Source: CAYPZL01 sp964415045 (GTDB lineage: Bacteria > Planctomycetota > Phycisphaerae > Sedimentisphaerales > Anaerobacaceae). Taken from it: a DNA stretch of 36,884 nt. The position numbers and the translations under genes were made by a program. Shown here piece after piece: positions 1-8,814 of this stretch. Under the pieces are notes generated by a model. That model saw only the letters and a list, made by a program, of their open reading frames with translations, did no database searches and was not told the origin of the DNA. Every line of letters begins with the position of its first letter. Position 1 is the stretch's first letter. The stretch covers positions 1 to 36,884 of the forward strand of contig CAYPZL010000033.1 in assembly GCA_964415045.1 (NCBI GenBank). The letters are read 5' to 3'.

Positions 1-2
1 CG

Positions 3-152
3 GACAAACTGGTCGAATTCCTTGAATTAACACACCATTCTACGCGAGCACCCCGGCGGGGCTTGTCGCGTGCTTGGCAGCGTTCCTCGCGAATTGTAGC
101 GGCGCGCCCGTCATCCGGCGCGTATTCGTTTTGGTGTTACTTGAGATGCTGA
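3..152 (+). CDS. possible C-terminal end of an upstream gene (partial)
   Basis: A reading frame enters from the left edge and stays open for 49 codons to a TGA at 150-152, beginning D-K-L-V-E-F-L-E-L. It stops 8 bases before the preferred start of the next gene, which fits the tight packing downstream. The later part is rich in Arg and Ser and could be an open frame by chance. A competing frame ends at a TAA at 28-30. The family is not recognisable from so short a piece. Confidence 0.3.
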   Translation, partial: DKLVEFLELTHHSTRAPRRGLSRAWQRSSRIVAARPSSGAYSFWCYLRC

Positions 153-160
153 GGCTTACT

Positions 161-589
161 ATGCTGGTCAGAGAGATCGTAAGTGCACTTGGGGGCACGG
201 TCGGACGCCTCAGAATCGCCTACTTGCGGCGGGCCGGCATATCAATCGGGAATAAGTGCATGATCAGTTGGGGTGCCAAGCTGGACGTTAGTGGTGGGCG
301 CATCGTTATCGGTGACAGATGTACAATCACTCATGGATGTGTCATCCTTTCGCACGATCGCGCGAAGAAGAGGATTGATTTGGCAGACGAGACAAATGGT
401 ACTGTGTGCCTGGGGAACGATGTCTTCGTGGGCGTCAATTCCGTGATTCTTCGGGACGTGACGATAGGCGACTACTCCATCATTGGCGCTGGATCAGTTG
501 TGACGATGGACGTGCCGCCGCGAGTTGTGGTTGCGGGAAATCCGGCCAGAGTTATCAAAGAGTTTTCCAGCACGAAGAGCTTGGTATAG
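161..589 (+). CDS. hexapeptide-repeat (left-handed beta-helix) acyltransferase
   Basis: This is predicted to be a cytoplasmic O- or N-acyltransferase of the WbbJ/maltose-acetyltransferase type, which moves acetyl or a related acyl group from CoA to a sugar. Imperfect hexapeptide repeats run from about residue 30 to the end (IGNKCM, IVIGDRCTI, VCLGNDVFVG, VTIGDYSIIGAGSVV). The family-typical close is a DVPP turn and a GNPARVI tail. The frame is open from a TTG at 74, but ATG 161 is preferred: GAGG at 151-154 is six bases upstream, and from there the protein aligns end to end with the second acyltransferase near 10.0 kb. It is the first complete gene of the operon. The acceptor sugar cannot be read from sequence. 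Confidence 0.85.
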   Translation: MLVREIVSALGGTVGRLRIAYLRRAGISIGNKCMISWGAKLDVSGGRIVIGDRCTITHGCVILSHDRAKKRIDLADETNGTVCLGNDVFVGVNSVILRDVTIGDYSIIGAGSVVTMDVPPRVVVAGNPARVIKEFSSTKSLV

Positions 590-629
590 TCTAACGGCTT
601 GGGATACAACCACTGGACATGACCGTGTG

Positions 630-1925
630 ATGATGCAAACGATGTACTCAATTCCCATAAGAGGCTATACCGAACACAAGCAGGGCTCGACAGTGGCTGA
701 GGCGCGATTGCGACTGGTGCCCTATCCTTATCGGGCCATGCTCGCTATCTGCAGTGATCTGGACGAAACGCCGGACCGACAGGTGTATTGGGAGATTATG
801 CGGTTCTTGAATACCACCGAAGAAACGGCCGTGGGACTAGGTGTGGGTTTGGAGGTGGGTAATTCGATCTACTTCGATATGCCGCCAGATCAATTTGCCT
901 ACTGGAATACCGATGACACCGGGCGGGAGATGATTCGGACCTTGATTCGTAGCGGACATATCGACTGCCTGCATTCGTACGGCGACTTAGCTTCGAGCAG
1001 GAGACATGCAGGACGGGCATTGGAGGAGCTGTCGCGACACGATTGCCGGTTGGATGCCTGGGTGGACCATGGCACCGCCGCGACGAACTTCGACCCGGAC
1101 ATCATGAAAGGCCACGGTGATGAAATTGGCCACCTGGCCTACCATGCCGATCTGACCACGGGTTATGGCATCCAGTACATCTGGCGGGGGCGGGTGACGA
1201 GCATTACCGGCCAGGATGTCGTGGCCGATATGAGCGGTATCTTCAAGCGGGGCCATCCGATTGCTTCGGCAAAGACCTTGCTCAAAGAGGCAGCCAAGCG
1301 ACGCTTGGGACGTTGGGGCAATACGAAGTACGCCATGCACGGTCCCAACGAGACTCTGCGTCCAACGACGTTGCGGGACGGAAGTCCTGCATATGAGTTC
1401 ATGCGCTGCAATCCCCACTGGGGTGGAGTGAGTTCATGCGACCAAGGCAGGCATGTCGGTGAAGTGCTCACGGAGAGTTTTGTGAATCGGCTTGTCGAAC
1501 GGGGCGGTACTTGCATACTCTACACCCACCTTGGGAAGATTGACAATCCTGAGGCACCGTTCGATGCAAAAGCGGTGGCCGCGTTTCGACGGTTGGCAGA
1601 AGAATCTCGCGCCGGGCAAATTCTCGTCACCACCACAAGACGGCTGCTGGGATACCGCCGGGCGCTGCGCGAGATTACTCATAAGAGCTGTGGTGGTGAG
1701 GACGGTCTCTGCATTCACGTCAGTACGCAATACCCGGAGACCTCAGTGGGTCCACTCTCCTTGGGTGACCTCAGCGGCCTGACGTTCTACGTGCGGGATC
1801 CGGGAGTGACCAGAATCGTTGTTGATGGGCACCAAGCCATCGCAATCAAGTGCAATCCCCCGGATCATACAGGCAGGCCCTCCATATCCTTGCCATGGCC
1901 CAGGTTGGAGTTCCCGAGAATATGA
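630..1925 (+). CDS. polysaccharide deacetylase-like protein (divergent)
   Basis: About 431 residues that look like a distant member of the glycoside hydrolase/deacetylase (NodB-like) fold. The first strand carries an Asp-rich motif (ICSDLDET, about residues 54-61), followed by an H-x4-H-S-Y-G-D segment and later a DHGT motif. These sit where deacetylases place their metal-binding Asp and His residues, but the canonical TFDDG and H-S/T-x-x-H motifs are not intact, so the activity is uncertain. The frame opens at 525 inside the previous gene; ATG 630 (or 642) avoids that overlap, though no strong ribosome site is visible. The stop overlaps the next start as ATGA, which indicates coupled translation with the glycosyltransferase. 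It probably trims or modifies the polysaccharide. Confidence 0.6.
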   Translation: MMQTMYSIPIRGYTEHKQGSTVAEARLRLVPYPYRAMLAICSDLDETPDRQVYWEIMRFLNTTEETAVGLGVGLEVGNSIYFDMPPDQFAYWNTDDTGREMIRTLIRSGHIDCLHSYGDLASSRRHAGRALEELSRHDCRLDAWVDHGTAATNFDPDIMKGHGDEIGHLAYHADLTTGYGIQYIWRGRVTSITGQDVVADMSGIFKRGHPIASAKTLLKEAAKRRLGRWGNTKYAMHGPNETLRPTTLRDGSPAYEFMRCNPHWGGVSSCDQGRHVGEVLTESFVNRLVERGGTCILYTHLGKIDNPEAPFDAKAVAAFRRLAEESRAGQILVTTTRRLLGYRRALREITHKSCGGEDGLCIHVSTQYPETSVGPLSLGDLSGLTFYVRDPGVTRIVVDGHQAIAIKCNPPDHTGRPSISLPWPRLEFPRI

Positions 1926-3250
1926 CAGCCAGACACGTGTTTGATAGGGAGGCGTCTGTGGAAGGGGCCGCTTGTCCCGCGTCGGAACGTCGGAGCGAAC
2001 AGACAGCTAGGCCGGTCTCGCTGCGACGACGGTTACGGCGGCTGCTTTGGCATATCCTGGCACGACAATTCACGTTGCTCTGCACGATCGCTCTGAAGAC
2101 CGCGCGCCTGATTGGCCGCAAACGCCGGCCTATTTGCGAGGCCGGGTGCGAAATATTACTGACAGGAAGGTTCGACTCGAAGAACTGGATCCTGAATCAC
2201 CTTGGTCCTTTAGCGGCGTCAGGGAAGTGCGCGGTCTTGTGGATGGTGTCGACGAATCCCGTTCCGGAGTTGCCGGGCGTAGTGGCCATTTATCCACCCA
2301 GATGGTTGATCGCTGCCACAGGGGTGACCCCGGCTAGGCTGTTGACGTTTCTATGCGTGGCAATTCGAAAGCGACCACATATTGTCGGTGGCTTCCATAT
2401 CATGGTCAACGGGATCGCGGCAGTCATTGCAGGGCACCTAGTTGGCGCCCGGTCCATGTACTTTTGTGTGGGAGGACCGGCGGAGACGCGCGATGGGGGC
2501 ATTCACAGTGCCGACAGCCTCTTCGCGAAGATGGAAACCGCCGATCCAGTGGTTGAACGGAGGCTCTTGCGAGTGGTAGCGGGCTCGAACACGGTCATCA
2601 CTATGGGCACCAAAGCAGTAGACTTCTTTCGCCAGAGGGGCATTCGAAGCGAATTCTACGTAGTCTCTGGTGGCATCGACCCGGTGCGGTTTCAGCCAAG
2701 TGATCGGCGGGGAGGTTATGATCTGATTCTGACCGGCCGGCTCGTTGAGGTCAAGCGAATTGATGTATTCCTACAGGCTATCAGGTGTGTCGCGGATAGA
2801 CTCCCAAAGGTAAGTGCAGTCGTGGTAGGCGACGGTAAACTCTGCCGCGAATTGCAGGAATTGTCCGCGAATCTGGGCGTTGCGAGTCATGTAGACTTTG
2901 TGGGACACCAAGACGACATAGAGACTTGGTTATGTAAGAGCAGAGTCTTTGTTCTTACCTCAGATTCGGAGGGATTGTCATTATCCATGATGGAAGCCAT
3001 GATGTGCGGTTTGCCAGCGGTGGTCTCCGATGTCGGTGATTTGGGCGACTTGGTCGAGAGTGGCGTCAACGGTTATCTCGTGCCGCGCCGGTCACCGGCA
3101 TTGTTCGCCGACCGTATTGTCGAATTGCTTTCGGATCAACACAAGCTGTCAGCGTTTTCCGAGGCAGCCCATCGAGCAGCGATGCGCTATGAGACCCGTG
3201 CCACAACTCAATGCTGGGATCATATTCTGGTTGGTTTGTCACAGTCATGA
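1922..3250 (+). CDS. family 4 glycosyltransferase
   Basis: A 442-residue GT-B fold glycosyltransferase. The C-terminal half shows the GT4 hallmarks: a GRLVEVKRID strand-loop, VVGDG, VDFVGHQDD, and the E-x7-E nucleotide-sugar motif in SEGLSLSMMEAMMCGLPAV, followed by GVNGYLVP. It should transfer a sugar from an NDP- or UDP-sugar to a growing glycan at the inner face of the membrane. The start is taken at ATG 1922 because it forms an ATGA overlap with the previous stop and has GGAG at 1907-1910. An upstream ATG at 1850 would lie well inside the previous gene. Its own stop forms another ATGA overlap with the DUF362 gene. Donor and linkage are unknown. Confidence 0.9.
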   Translation: MTARHVFDREASVEGAACPASERRSEQTARPVSLRRRLRRLLWHILARQFTLLCTIALKTARLIGRKRRPICEAGCEILLTGRFDSKNWILNHLGPLAASGKCAVLWMVSTNPVPELPGVVAIYPPRWLIAATGVTPARLLTFLCVAIRKRPHIVGGFHIMVNGIAAVIAGHLVGARSMYFCVGGPAETRDGGIHSADSLFAKMETADPVVERRLLRVVAGSNTVITMGTKAVDFFRQRGIRSEFYVVSGGIDPVRFQPSDRRGGYDLILTGRLVEVKRIDVFLQAIRCVADRLPKVSAVVVGDGKLCRELQELSANLGVASHVDFVGHQDDIETWLCKSRVFVLTSDSEGLSLSMMEAMMCGLPAVVSDVGDLGDLVESGVNGYLVPRRSPALFADRIVELLSDQHKLSAFSEAAHRAAMRYETRATTQCWDHILVGLSQS

Positions 3251-4839
3251 AAGCAAATCATACGAGAGCGCAAGCCAACGACTCCTTGAAGTCTGCTATG
3301 GTGGCTGTGTCGAGCGGACATGATAGGTACCCGGCGAAACCGCCTTATTCGCCTAGAACTGACTACTCCGAATATCCCTTCGGTACGGATGGTCTGGCAA
3401 ATGAAGCCGGTGCGGCATATGAAGGGGTTCGGAATGCCCTGCGACTGCTTAGACTGGATGCAGGGCACAATGGCTGCAAGGACTGGAACCCGCTGGGTTC
3501 GTTTGTTCGGCCGGGCGACACGGTTGTTCTCAAGCCTAATTTCATCCGTGATTTTCGAGAGACACAGCCCGGTTGCGGAGACTGCCTGATCACGCATGGG
3601 GCGATCATTCGAGCGACTCTTGACTACGTGTATAGCGCGCTGAAGGGCAGGGGTCGTATCATCATCGCAGATGCGCCGCAGAACGATGCGGATTTTGATG
3701 CGATCCGCCGGATGGTTGGGCTGGATGAGATTCAGGAGTTCTATCGCAAGCATGCCGACTTTGAAGTCGAGGTGTACGATGTCCGGCCCGAGAAGGCGCG
3801 AAAAGTCAACGGCGTGATTGTCGGGCACGAGCCATTGCCGGGTGATCCGGCGGGCTATGTGAAGGTGGACTTGGGCCGATACTCAATGTTCACAGAGGTC
3901 GAGCACCTGTGCCACCTGCTGTACGGTTCCGAGTACGACACCAGCGAGATTCGTCGCCATCACACCGGCGGCGTGCACGAGTACTTGATCTCGAAGACGA
4001 TCCTGAACGCGGACTGCATCATCAACTTGCCCAAGCTCAAGACGCACAAGAAGACGGGGATTACCGTGTGCATGAAGAACCTGGTCGGTATCAACGGCAA
4101 CAAGAACTGGCTGCCGCACCATCGACTGGGGACGCCGGCTCAAGGAGGAGACCAGTTCGCCGATGATGGAGTAGTCCATCGTATGGAGCGCAGTGTGATG
4201 GGGGTTTTTCGACGCATGTTTCCTCTGCTGGGCCCTGCCCGAAACATGGCGGCAAAGCCGCTGAAGGCCATGGGACAGGCTGTCTTCGGGGATACCAATA
4301 CCGACACTGTCCGTTCCGGCAACTGGTACGGCAACGATACTACCTGGCGGATGGTGATCGACTTGAATCGAATCCTCCTATACGCTGACCGAGAGGGTCA
4401 TCTACAGGATACTCCTGCCAGAGGCGTGTTCTGCATTGTGGACGGGATCGTCGGTGGCGAAGGCAACGGCCCTTTGGACCCGACCCCGAAGCCCGCGGGC
4501 CTGGTAATTGCCGGGACGAGTCCGGTGGCCATCGACTTGGCATGCGCGAGATTGATGGGCTTTGATCGGAAATGCCTGCCTCACCTGCAGGGTGCATTTC
4601 TCGGGCATTCCTTGCCGCTGGCGAAGTTCAGTCCTGGTGATGTGACGTGCAGATTCCGAAACGGCGACAAGGCGCGGCGCCTGGCTGATCTCGAGGGCGA
4701 GTGCCTGCATTTCACGCCGCACTTCGGCTGGCGCGGGCACATAGAACTCGGTGGACACTTGTCAACAACGCGTGATAGATGCTGTCAGGTAGGGTCATCG
4801 GCGGGCCTTTTGTCAGAGAATGTCGGACGTGACACCTGA
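3247..4839 (+). CDS. DUF362 domain protein
   Basis: A 530-residue protein with the DUF362 landmarks: VVLKPNF near residue 96, a long segment with NLPKLKTHKKTGITV and the MKNLVGINGNK turn near 260-285, and a C-terminal DGIVGGEGNGP block followed by GTSPVAIDLACARLMG. DUF362 proteins are often found with polysaccharide or redox genes, but their reaction is not established. No ferredoxin-type cysteine cluster is visible, unlike some relatives. The start at 3247 overlaps the glycosyltransferase stop (ATGA). It lies just upstream of the CapK-like gene, three bases apart, so the two are almost certainly co-translated. The function here is unknown beyond membership of the glycan operon. Confidence 0.85.
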   Translation: MKANHTRAQANDSLKSAMVAVSSGHDRYPAKPPYSPRTDYSEYPFGTDGLANEAGAAYEGVRNALRLLRLDAGHNGCKDWNPLGSFVRPGDTVVLKPNFIRDFRETQPGCGDCLITHGAIIRATLDYVYSALKGRGRIIIADAPQNDADFDAIRRMVGLDEIQEFYRKHADFEVEVYDVRPEKARKVNGVIVGHEPLPGDPAGYVKVDLGRYSMFTEVEHLCHLLYGSEYDTSEIRRHHTGGVHEYLISKTILNADCIINLPKLKTHKKTGITVCMKNLVGINGNKNWLPHHRLGTPAQGGDQFADDGVVHRMERSVMGVFRRMFPLLGPARNMAAKPLKAMGQAVFGDTNTDTVRSGNWYGNDTTWRMVIDLNRILLYADREGHLQDTPARGVFCIVDGIVGGEGNGPLDPTPKPAGLVIAGTSPVAIDLACARLMGFDRKCLPHLQGAFLGHSLPLAKFSPGDVTCRFRNGDKARRLADLEGECLHFTPHFGWRGHIELGGHLSTTRDRCCQVGSSAGLLSENVGRDT

Positions 4840-4842
4840 AGA

Positions 4843-6282
4843 ATGAAAAGGGCTATTTCTCGCAAAAACATCTGGGATTCCACGCCGGCGCCGCTGAAGC
4901 GCATTGTCGGCGGCCTTCTGAAACCAGTCCCGCCCGCTTGGCTGTTGGGCAGGAGGTTCAGAGATCAGTATGAGTTTGCACGCAAGGCACAATGGTGGCC
5001 GGTAGAGCGCTCACGAGCGTATCAGTTGGAGAAGCTTCGTGAGATTCTCAGATTCGCCTATAGGAAGAGCAAGTTTTACCGTGACACTTTCGACTCTCTG
5101 GGATTCCGCCCGGAGGACTTCAAAACGCTGGATGACCTCAGGCGGCTTCCTATCATTGACAAGAAGACTGTCTGCGAGAATCTCCAGGGGATGTGCACCA
5201 AGGACGTCCGAGACCTGGATGTCGATTTTGGTTCTACCGGGGGGGCGGGTGGCACTCCTCTGCATTTCTACTTGAACGCAAGCCGTTCGGCCATCGAATA
5301 CGCATATCTCACCACGAGTTGGCAGCGGGCCGGGTATGAGCTCGGAACGGCTATGGCTGTCTTGCGTGGACGCGTGGTGCGAAGAGGTCGAGATGGCTTC
5401 TACCACGAATTTGATCCGATTCTCCGACATCACTACTATAGCAGTTTCCATATGTCCGACGAAGACATGCGGCGTTATCTGGAGCATATGAACACCATCG
5501 GACCGTGTTATCTCCATGTCTATCCGTCTACGGTGGCTTCCTTCGCGAGGTTCCTGCGCTGCGTGGGGGTGCGCGCTCCAGCAAATGTTCGCGGCATCAT
5601 TGCCGAATCAGAAATCGTCTATCCCGAGCAGCGAAGGATGATCGAGGAAGTCTTCGGCTGCCGGCTCTTCTCCTGCTATGGTCAGTCGGAGAAGGTGGCA
5701 CTGGCGGCGGGCTGCGAGGAATTGGACGATTACCATGTCTGGCCCACCTACGGCTATTTCGAGCTTCTCGACGACGAAGGCAACCCAGTAACCACGCCGG
5801 GGCAGCGCGGAGAGATCGTCGGCACCGGTTTCATCAATACGGTTATGCCGTTCATTCGATATCGCACCGGAGACTGGGCGACGTACGTCGGCGACGGCTG
5901 TGAGGCGTGTAAACGCAAGCACGTTATCATTCGCGACATTCGCGGCCACCGAACGCAGGAGGTCCTGATCGCCGCCGATGGTTCTGAGATTCCCTGGACT
6001 GCCCTGAACATGCACGACGACACGTTTTTGCATGTCCGACAGTTTCAGTTCGTGCAGGAGGTAGCCGGCAGGGCTGTCCTTTGCGTTGTGCTTGACAAGG
6101 GTTTCAATGAGAGGGACGCCAGACGCATTCATCGAAACCTAGGGCGTAGACTCAACAGTCAATTGGCTTTCAAGCTGGAGGTTGTAGACGAAGTGACTCG
6201 CTCCGTCCGAGGAAAGGCTATATACGTGGACCAACGAATCCCGTCGGATCGCCTGAATCGGGCGACGCCCTGTACTCAATAA
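4843..6282 (+). CDS. CapK / phenylacetate-CoA ligase-like adenylate-forming enzyme
   Basis: A 479-residue member of the ANL superfamily of the CapK type found in capsule loci. The ATP-binding loop is FGSTGGAGGTPL at about residues 129-140. Other landmarks are YGQSEKVALAAGCE near 278, IRYRTGDWATY near 340 and IIRDIRGHRTQEV near 364, with two cysteines (CEAC) between the last two, as is common in the family. It would activate a carboxylic acid as an acyl-adenylate and pass it to a thiol or an amine. The substrate cannot be deduced. It begins three bases after the DUF362 stop. A second, unrelated adenylate-forming enzyme follows at once, so the operon has two acyl-activating steps. Confidence 0.88.
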   Translation: MKRAISRKNIWDSTPAPLKRIVGGLLKPVPPAWLLGRRFRDQYEFARKAQWWPVERSRAYQLEKLREILRFAYRKSKFYRDTFDSLGFRPEDFKTLDDLRRLPIIDKKTVCENLQGMCTKDVRDLDVDFGSTGGAGGTPLHFYLNASRSAIEYAYLTTSWQRAGYELGTAMAVLRGRVVRRGRDGFYHEFDPILRHHYYSSFHMSDEDMRRYLEHMNTIGPCYLHVYPSTVASFARFLRCVGVRAPANVRGIIAESEIVYPEQRRMIEEVFGCRLFSCYGQSEKVALAAGCEELDDYHVWPTYGYFELLDDEGNPVTTPGQRGEIVGTGFINTVMPFIRYRTGDWATYVGDGCEACKRKHVIIRDIRGHRTQEVLIAADGSEIPWTALNMHDDTFLHVRQFQFVQEVAGRAVLCVVLDKGFNERDARRIHRNLGRRLNSQLAFKLEVVDEVTRSVRGKAIYVDQRIPSDRLNRATPCTQ

Positions 6283-6318
6283 CTATGCCGTGGTTTATGC
6301 AACTGACAAGGTGACAAC

Positions 6319-7905
6319 ATGACAACTGAATCGCTTGCAGATGGTTTCCTCAGTAGCACCGCGAAATACGGGAGCCGGAATGCCATCTTTGCCGAAAACA
6401 GATTTCTCACATACGAGCAACTGTATGAAAGAGCGGTCCCCATCGCGGCGACGATCCAGGAGCATGCACCTGATTGTGATCCGAAGTTGACCGCCGTCTT
6501 TGCTTACAGGACTGTGACCGCTTTCTCGGGTGTGCTGGGAGCTCTCTTGTCGGGGAACGGCTATGTCCCGTTGAACCGAACCTTCCCTGTCGAGCGTACG
6601 AAGCTCATGCTCGAAAGGTCGGGATGCAAGTCCGTCATTGTCGACGGGCCTTCCGCGGACCAACTGGAGGCTGTCGTCAAAGACGTCCCGTATCGGTTGC
6701 TTCTGATCTTTCCTGACCGCGACGATACCTCTGTCCTGATGCGTCAATGGCCTCAGCACACAGTGGTCGGGCGACATGCGCTGGCGACGCCGGAGCGATG
6801 GACTCCCCGCGAGATAAGGATACAGGATATCGCTTACCTCCTATTTACTTCGGGTAGTACCGGCATCCCCAAGGGGGTCATGGTAGCGCACCGCAATGTG
6901 ATTGCTTTTGTGGACTGCATGGTGGAGCGTTACAGTATCACAGAGAAGGACCGTTTGTCACAGATGTTTGACATGACGTTTGACCTCTCAGCCTTTGATA
7001 TGTTTGTTGCTTGGAGTAGAGGCGCTTGTGTTTGTTGCCCAAGTCAGAAGACATTGATGAAACCCGGCAAATTCATCAACGATTTGCAGTTGACTGTATG
7101 GTTCTCCGTGCCGTCCACCGTGATGTTCATGAAGCGATTCAAAATGCTGAAGCCGGGTAGTTACCCGTCTCTGCGCTGGAGCTTGTTCTGCGGCGAGCCC
7201 CTTCCGGTGGCCTCGGTTCAAGAGTGGGAGCGAGCAGCCCCTAATGCCGTCATTGAGAATCTCTACGGCCCGACCGAGTTGACGATTGCCTGCACGCTCT
7301 ACCGTTGGAAGGGAGAGGCCTCTGTTCCCCACAGCGAAATGGGGATTGTGCCGATCGGTGCTCCTTATCCAAACATGAAAGCTCTCGTCGTGGATGAGCT
7401 TCTCAGGGAAGTGGCCGATGGACGGGATGGCGAACTCCTGATGACAGGTCCTCAGATGGCGCTGGGTTACTGGAAAGATCCTGAGAAGACCGCCCAGGCA
7501 TTTGTAGTCCCGCCCGGAAAGGAAGAAACGTACTACCGAACGGGAGATCGCGTGAAGAAGGGGTCGAGCGGAGTTTTCGTTTACCTGGGTAGAGTAGATT
7601 TTCAAGTGAAGGTACACGGCCATCGGGTGGAATTGGGCGAAATCGAGGCCGTGGTGCGCGAGGAGTCCGGATTTGATGGCGTTGTTGCCGTGGGTTGGCC
7701 ACAGACTCCCAGTGGTGCCGGTGGAATCGTCGTATTCATAGAGGGAACCCATGCCGACGTTCAGGCGTTGCGCAAACAAGTGTCACTCCGGCTGCCGGAC
7801 TACATGGTGCCGTCCGAGTTTCAGTTCGTGGACAAGTTGCCGCTCAACGTCAATGGAAAACATGATAGGAAGGAGTTGATCGCTATGTTGGAAGGACGAG
7901 TATGA
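6319..7905 (+). CDS. amino-acid adenylation enzyme, DltA-like
   Basis: A 528-residue stand-alone adenylation enzyme. Visible core motifs: LLFTSGSTGIPKGVMVAH (ATP loop, about residue 174), FDMTFDLSAFDMF with the Asp that normally holds the substrate amino group, SLFCGEPLP, NLYGPTELTIA (about 315), YYRTGDRV (about 404), GRVDFQVKVHGHRVELGEIE, and NVNGKHDRKE with the catalytic Lys near 513. The FDLS and LFCGE-LP motifs resemble D-alanine ligase DltA more than NRPS domains, so a small amino acid such as alanine is the best guess. It would load the carrier protein encoded next, whose start overlaps this stop (ATGA at 7902). AAGGTG lies just upstream of the ATG. Confidence 0.88.
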   Translation: MTTESLADGFLSSTAKYGSRNAIFAENRFLTYEQLYERAVPIAATIQEHAPDCDPKLTAVFAYRTVTAFSGVLGALLSGNGYVPLNRTFPVERTKLMLERSGCKSVIVDGPSADQLEAVVKDVPYRLLLIFPDRDDTSVLMRQWPQHTVVGRHALATPERWTPREIRIQDIAYLLFTSGSTGIPKGVMVAHRNVIAFVDCMVERYSITEKDRLSQMFDMTFDLSAFDMFVAWSRGACVCCPSQKTLMKPGKFINDLQLTVWFSVPSTVMFMKRFKMLKPGSYPSLRWSLFCGEPLPVASVQEWERAAPNAVIENLYGPTELTIACTLYRWKGEASVPHSEMGIVPIGAPYPNMKALVVDELLREVADGRDGELLMTGPQMALGYWKDPEKTAQAFVVPPGKEETYYRTGDRVKKGSSGVFVYLGRVDFQVKVHGHRVELGEIEAVVREESGFDGVVAVGWPQTPSGAGGIVVFIEGTHADVQALRKQVSLRLPDYMVPSEFQFVDKLPLNVNGKHDRKELIAMLEGRV

Positions 7906-8171
7906 ACAGAGTATCAGCGGCAGACGTGAAAGAATTCATCGTTTCCTATTTGTCAAAGACGGCGGAACTTTCTGGGCGAACAATGGATAGTGCTCCATCC
8001 GACGATCTGGATCTGTTTCAGGAAGGAATCATTGATTCTTTGGGAATGTTCAACCTAATAGCAGAACTGGAGCAGCATTTTGAATGCGCGATCGATTTTG
8101 AAGGTTTGGACCCAGAGGCGATGACAGTCATTGGTCCACTCTGCCGGTACGTCGAAAGAATGCTGAGGTGA
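7902..8171 (+). CDS. discrete acyl/peptidyl carrier protein
   Basis: An 89-residue carrier protein of typical four-helix size. The 4'-phosphopantetheine site is the Ser of GIIDSLGMF at residue 46, preceded by an acidic DDLDLFQEG stretch. It should be modified by a phosphopantetheinyl transferase and then carry the aminoacyl thioester made by the adenylation enzyme just upstream, to which it is translationally coupled. The pairing parallels DltA/DltC, but the usual membrane partners DltB and DltD are not present. The GNAT encoded 13 bases downstream is the obvious candidate acceptor of the loaded carrier, which is inference from position. Confidence 0.88.
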   Translation: MNRVSAADVKEFIVSYLSKTAELSGRTMDSAPSDDLDLFQEGIIDSLGMFNLIAELEQHFECAIDFEGLDPEAMTVIGPLCRYVERMLR

Positions 8172-8184
8172 TGAAAAGAGCACT

Positions 8185-8796
8185 ATGAGGCGGATTAGGC
8201 TGTTGTCGGAAAGGGCTGAGCAAGAGGGCTGGATGGCGGATATTCTCCCTTGGGTTAAAGACGCTGGTGATCCATACTACGATTGGTTCTTTCCAGATCA
8301 CACCACCTGCATGAAGTGCCTGCGCCTCTGGCTTGCAAATCCTTCTTCTGAGATATTTATCGGGAGAACCTATGGCCTTTTCGTTAATGGTCGCGTTGCT
8401 GGGGGGTTCATTGCTCTGAGTGGCCGCGAGTTGGGCGAATGCCGGAGCGCAGATACAAGATTGTTGATTACCAAGACGAATCGGAAACTACGAAGAGAGA
8501 TCGTCGCGCGATTGGCCCAGTCAGCAGGTCTGTTTCCACCTGTCGGGGATGATGAGTATTATTTGAGCAAGATCGGCGTCAGCTGCGATTGCAGGGGCCG
8601 TGGATATGGATCACTACTCATGGAAGCATATCTGGATCGTGGCATCAAAAGGGGGTTGCCCAAATACCGGCTAGATGTGTCTGTCGGAAATGAGACTGCT
8701 ATAAGGTGCTATGAGAAATATGGATTTACAGTGATCTGTAGGACTGCGGCGGAGAATAGGGAGCTAGAATACTTGTCAATGACGTACAGGGTCTAA
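8185..8796 (+). CDS. GNAT-family N-acyltransferase
   Basis: A 203-residue GNAT. Motif A is seen as IGVSCDCRGRGYGSLLMEAY (about residues 129-148, with the R/Q-x-x-G-x-G loop RGRGYG), and motif B as LDVSVGNETAIRCYEKYGF. GNATs acylate amines from CoA or, less often, from carrier-protein thioesters. Next to the adenylation enzyme and carrier protein, it may transfer the activated amino acid onto an amino sugar. The stop codon is unusual: the IS630 element inserted between its second and third base region, giving TAA from the duplicated TA plus the first base of the element. Removing the element would give TAG at the same place, so the protein is unchanged. Confidence 0.85.
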   Translation: MRRIRLLSERAEQEGWMADILPWVKDAGDPYYDWFFPDHTTCMKCLRLWLANPSSEIFIGRTYGLFVNGRVAGGFIALSGRELGECRSADTRLLITKTNRKLRREIVARLAQSAGLFPPVGDDEYYLSKIGVSCDCRGRGYGSLLMEAYLDRGIKRGLPKYRLDVSVGNETAIRCYEKYGFTVICRTAAENRELEYLSMTYRV

Positions 8797-8814
8797 GTAG
8801 GTAGCCGCAAGACT

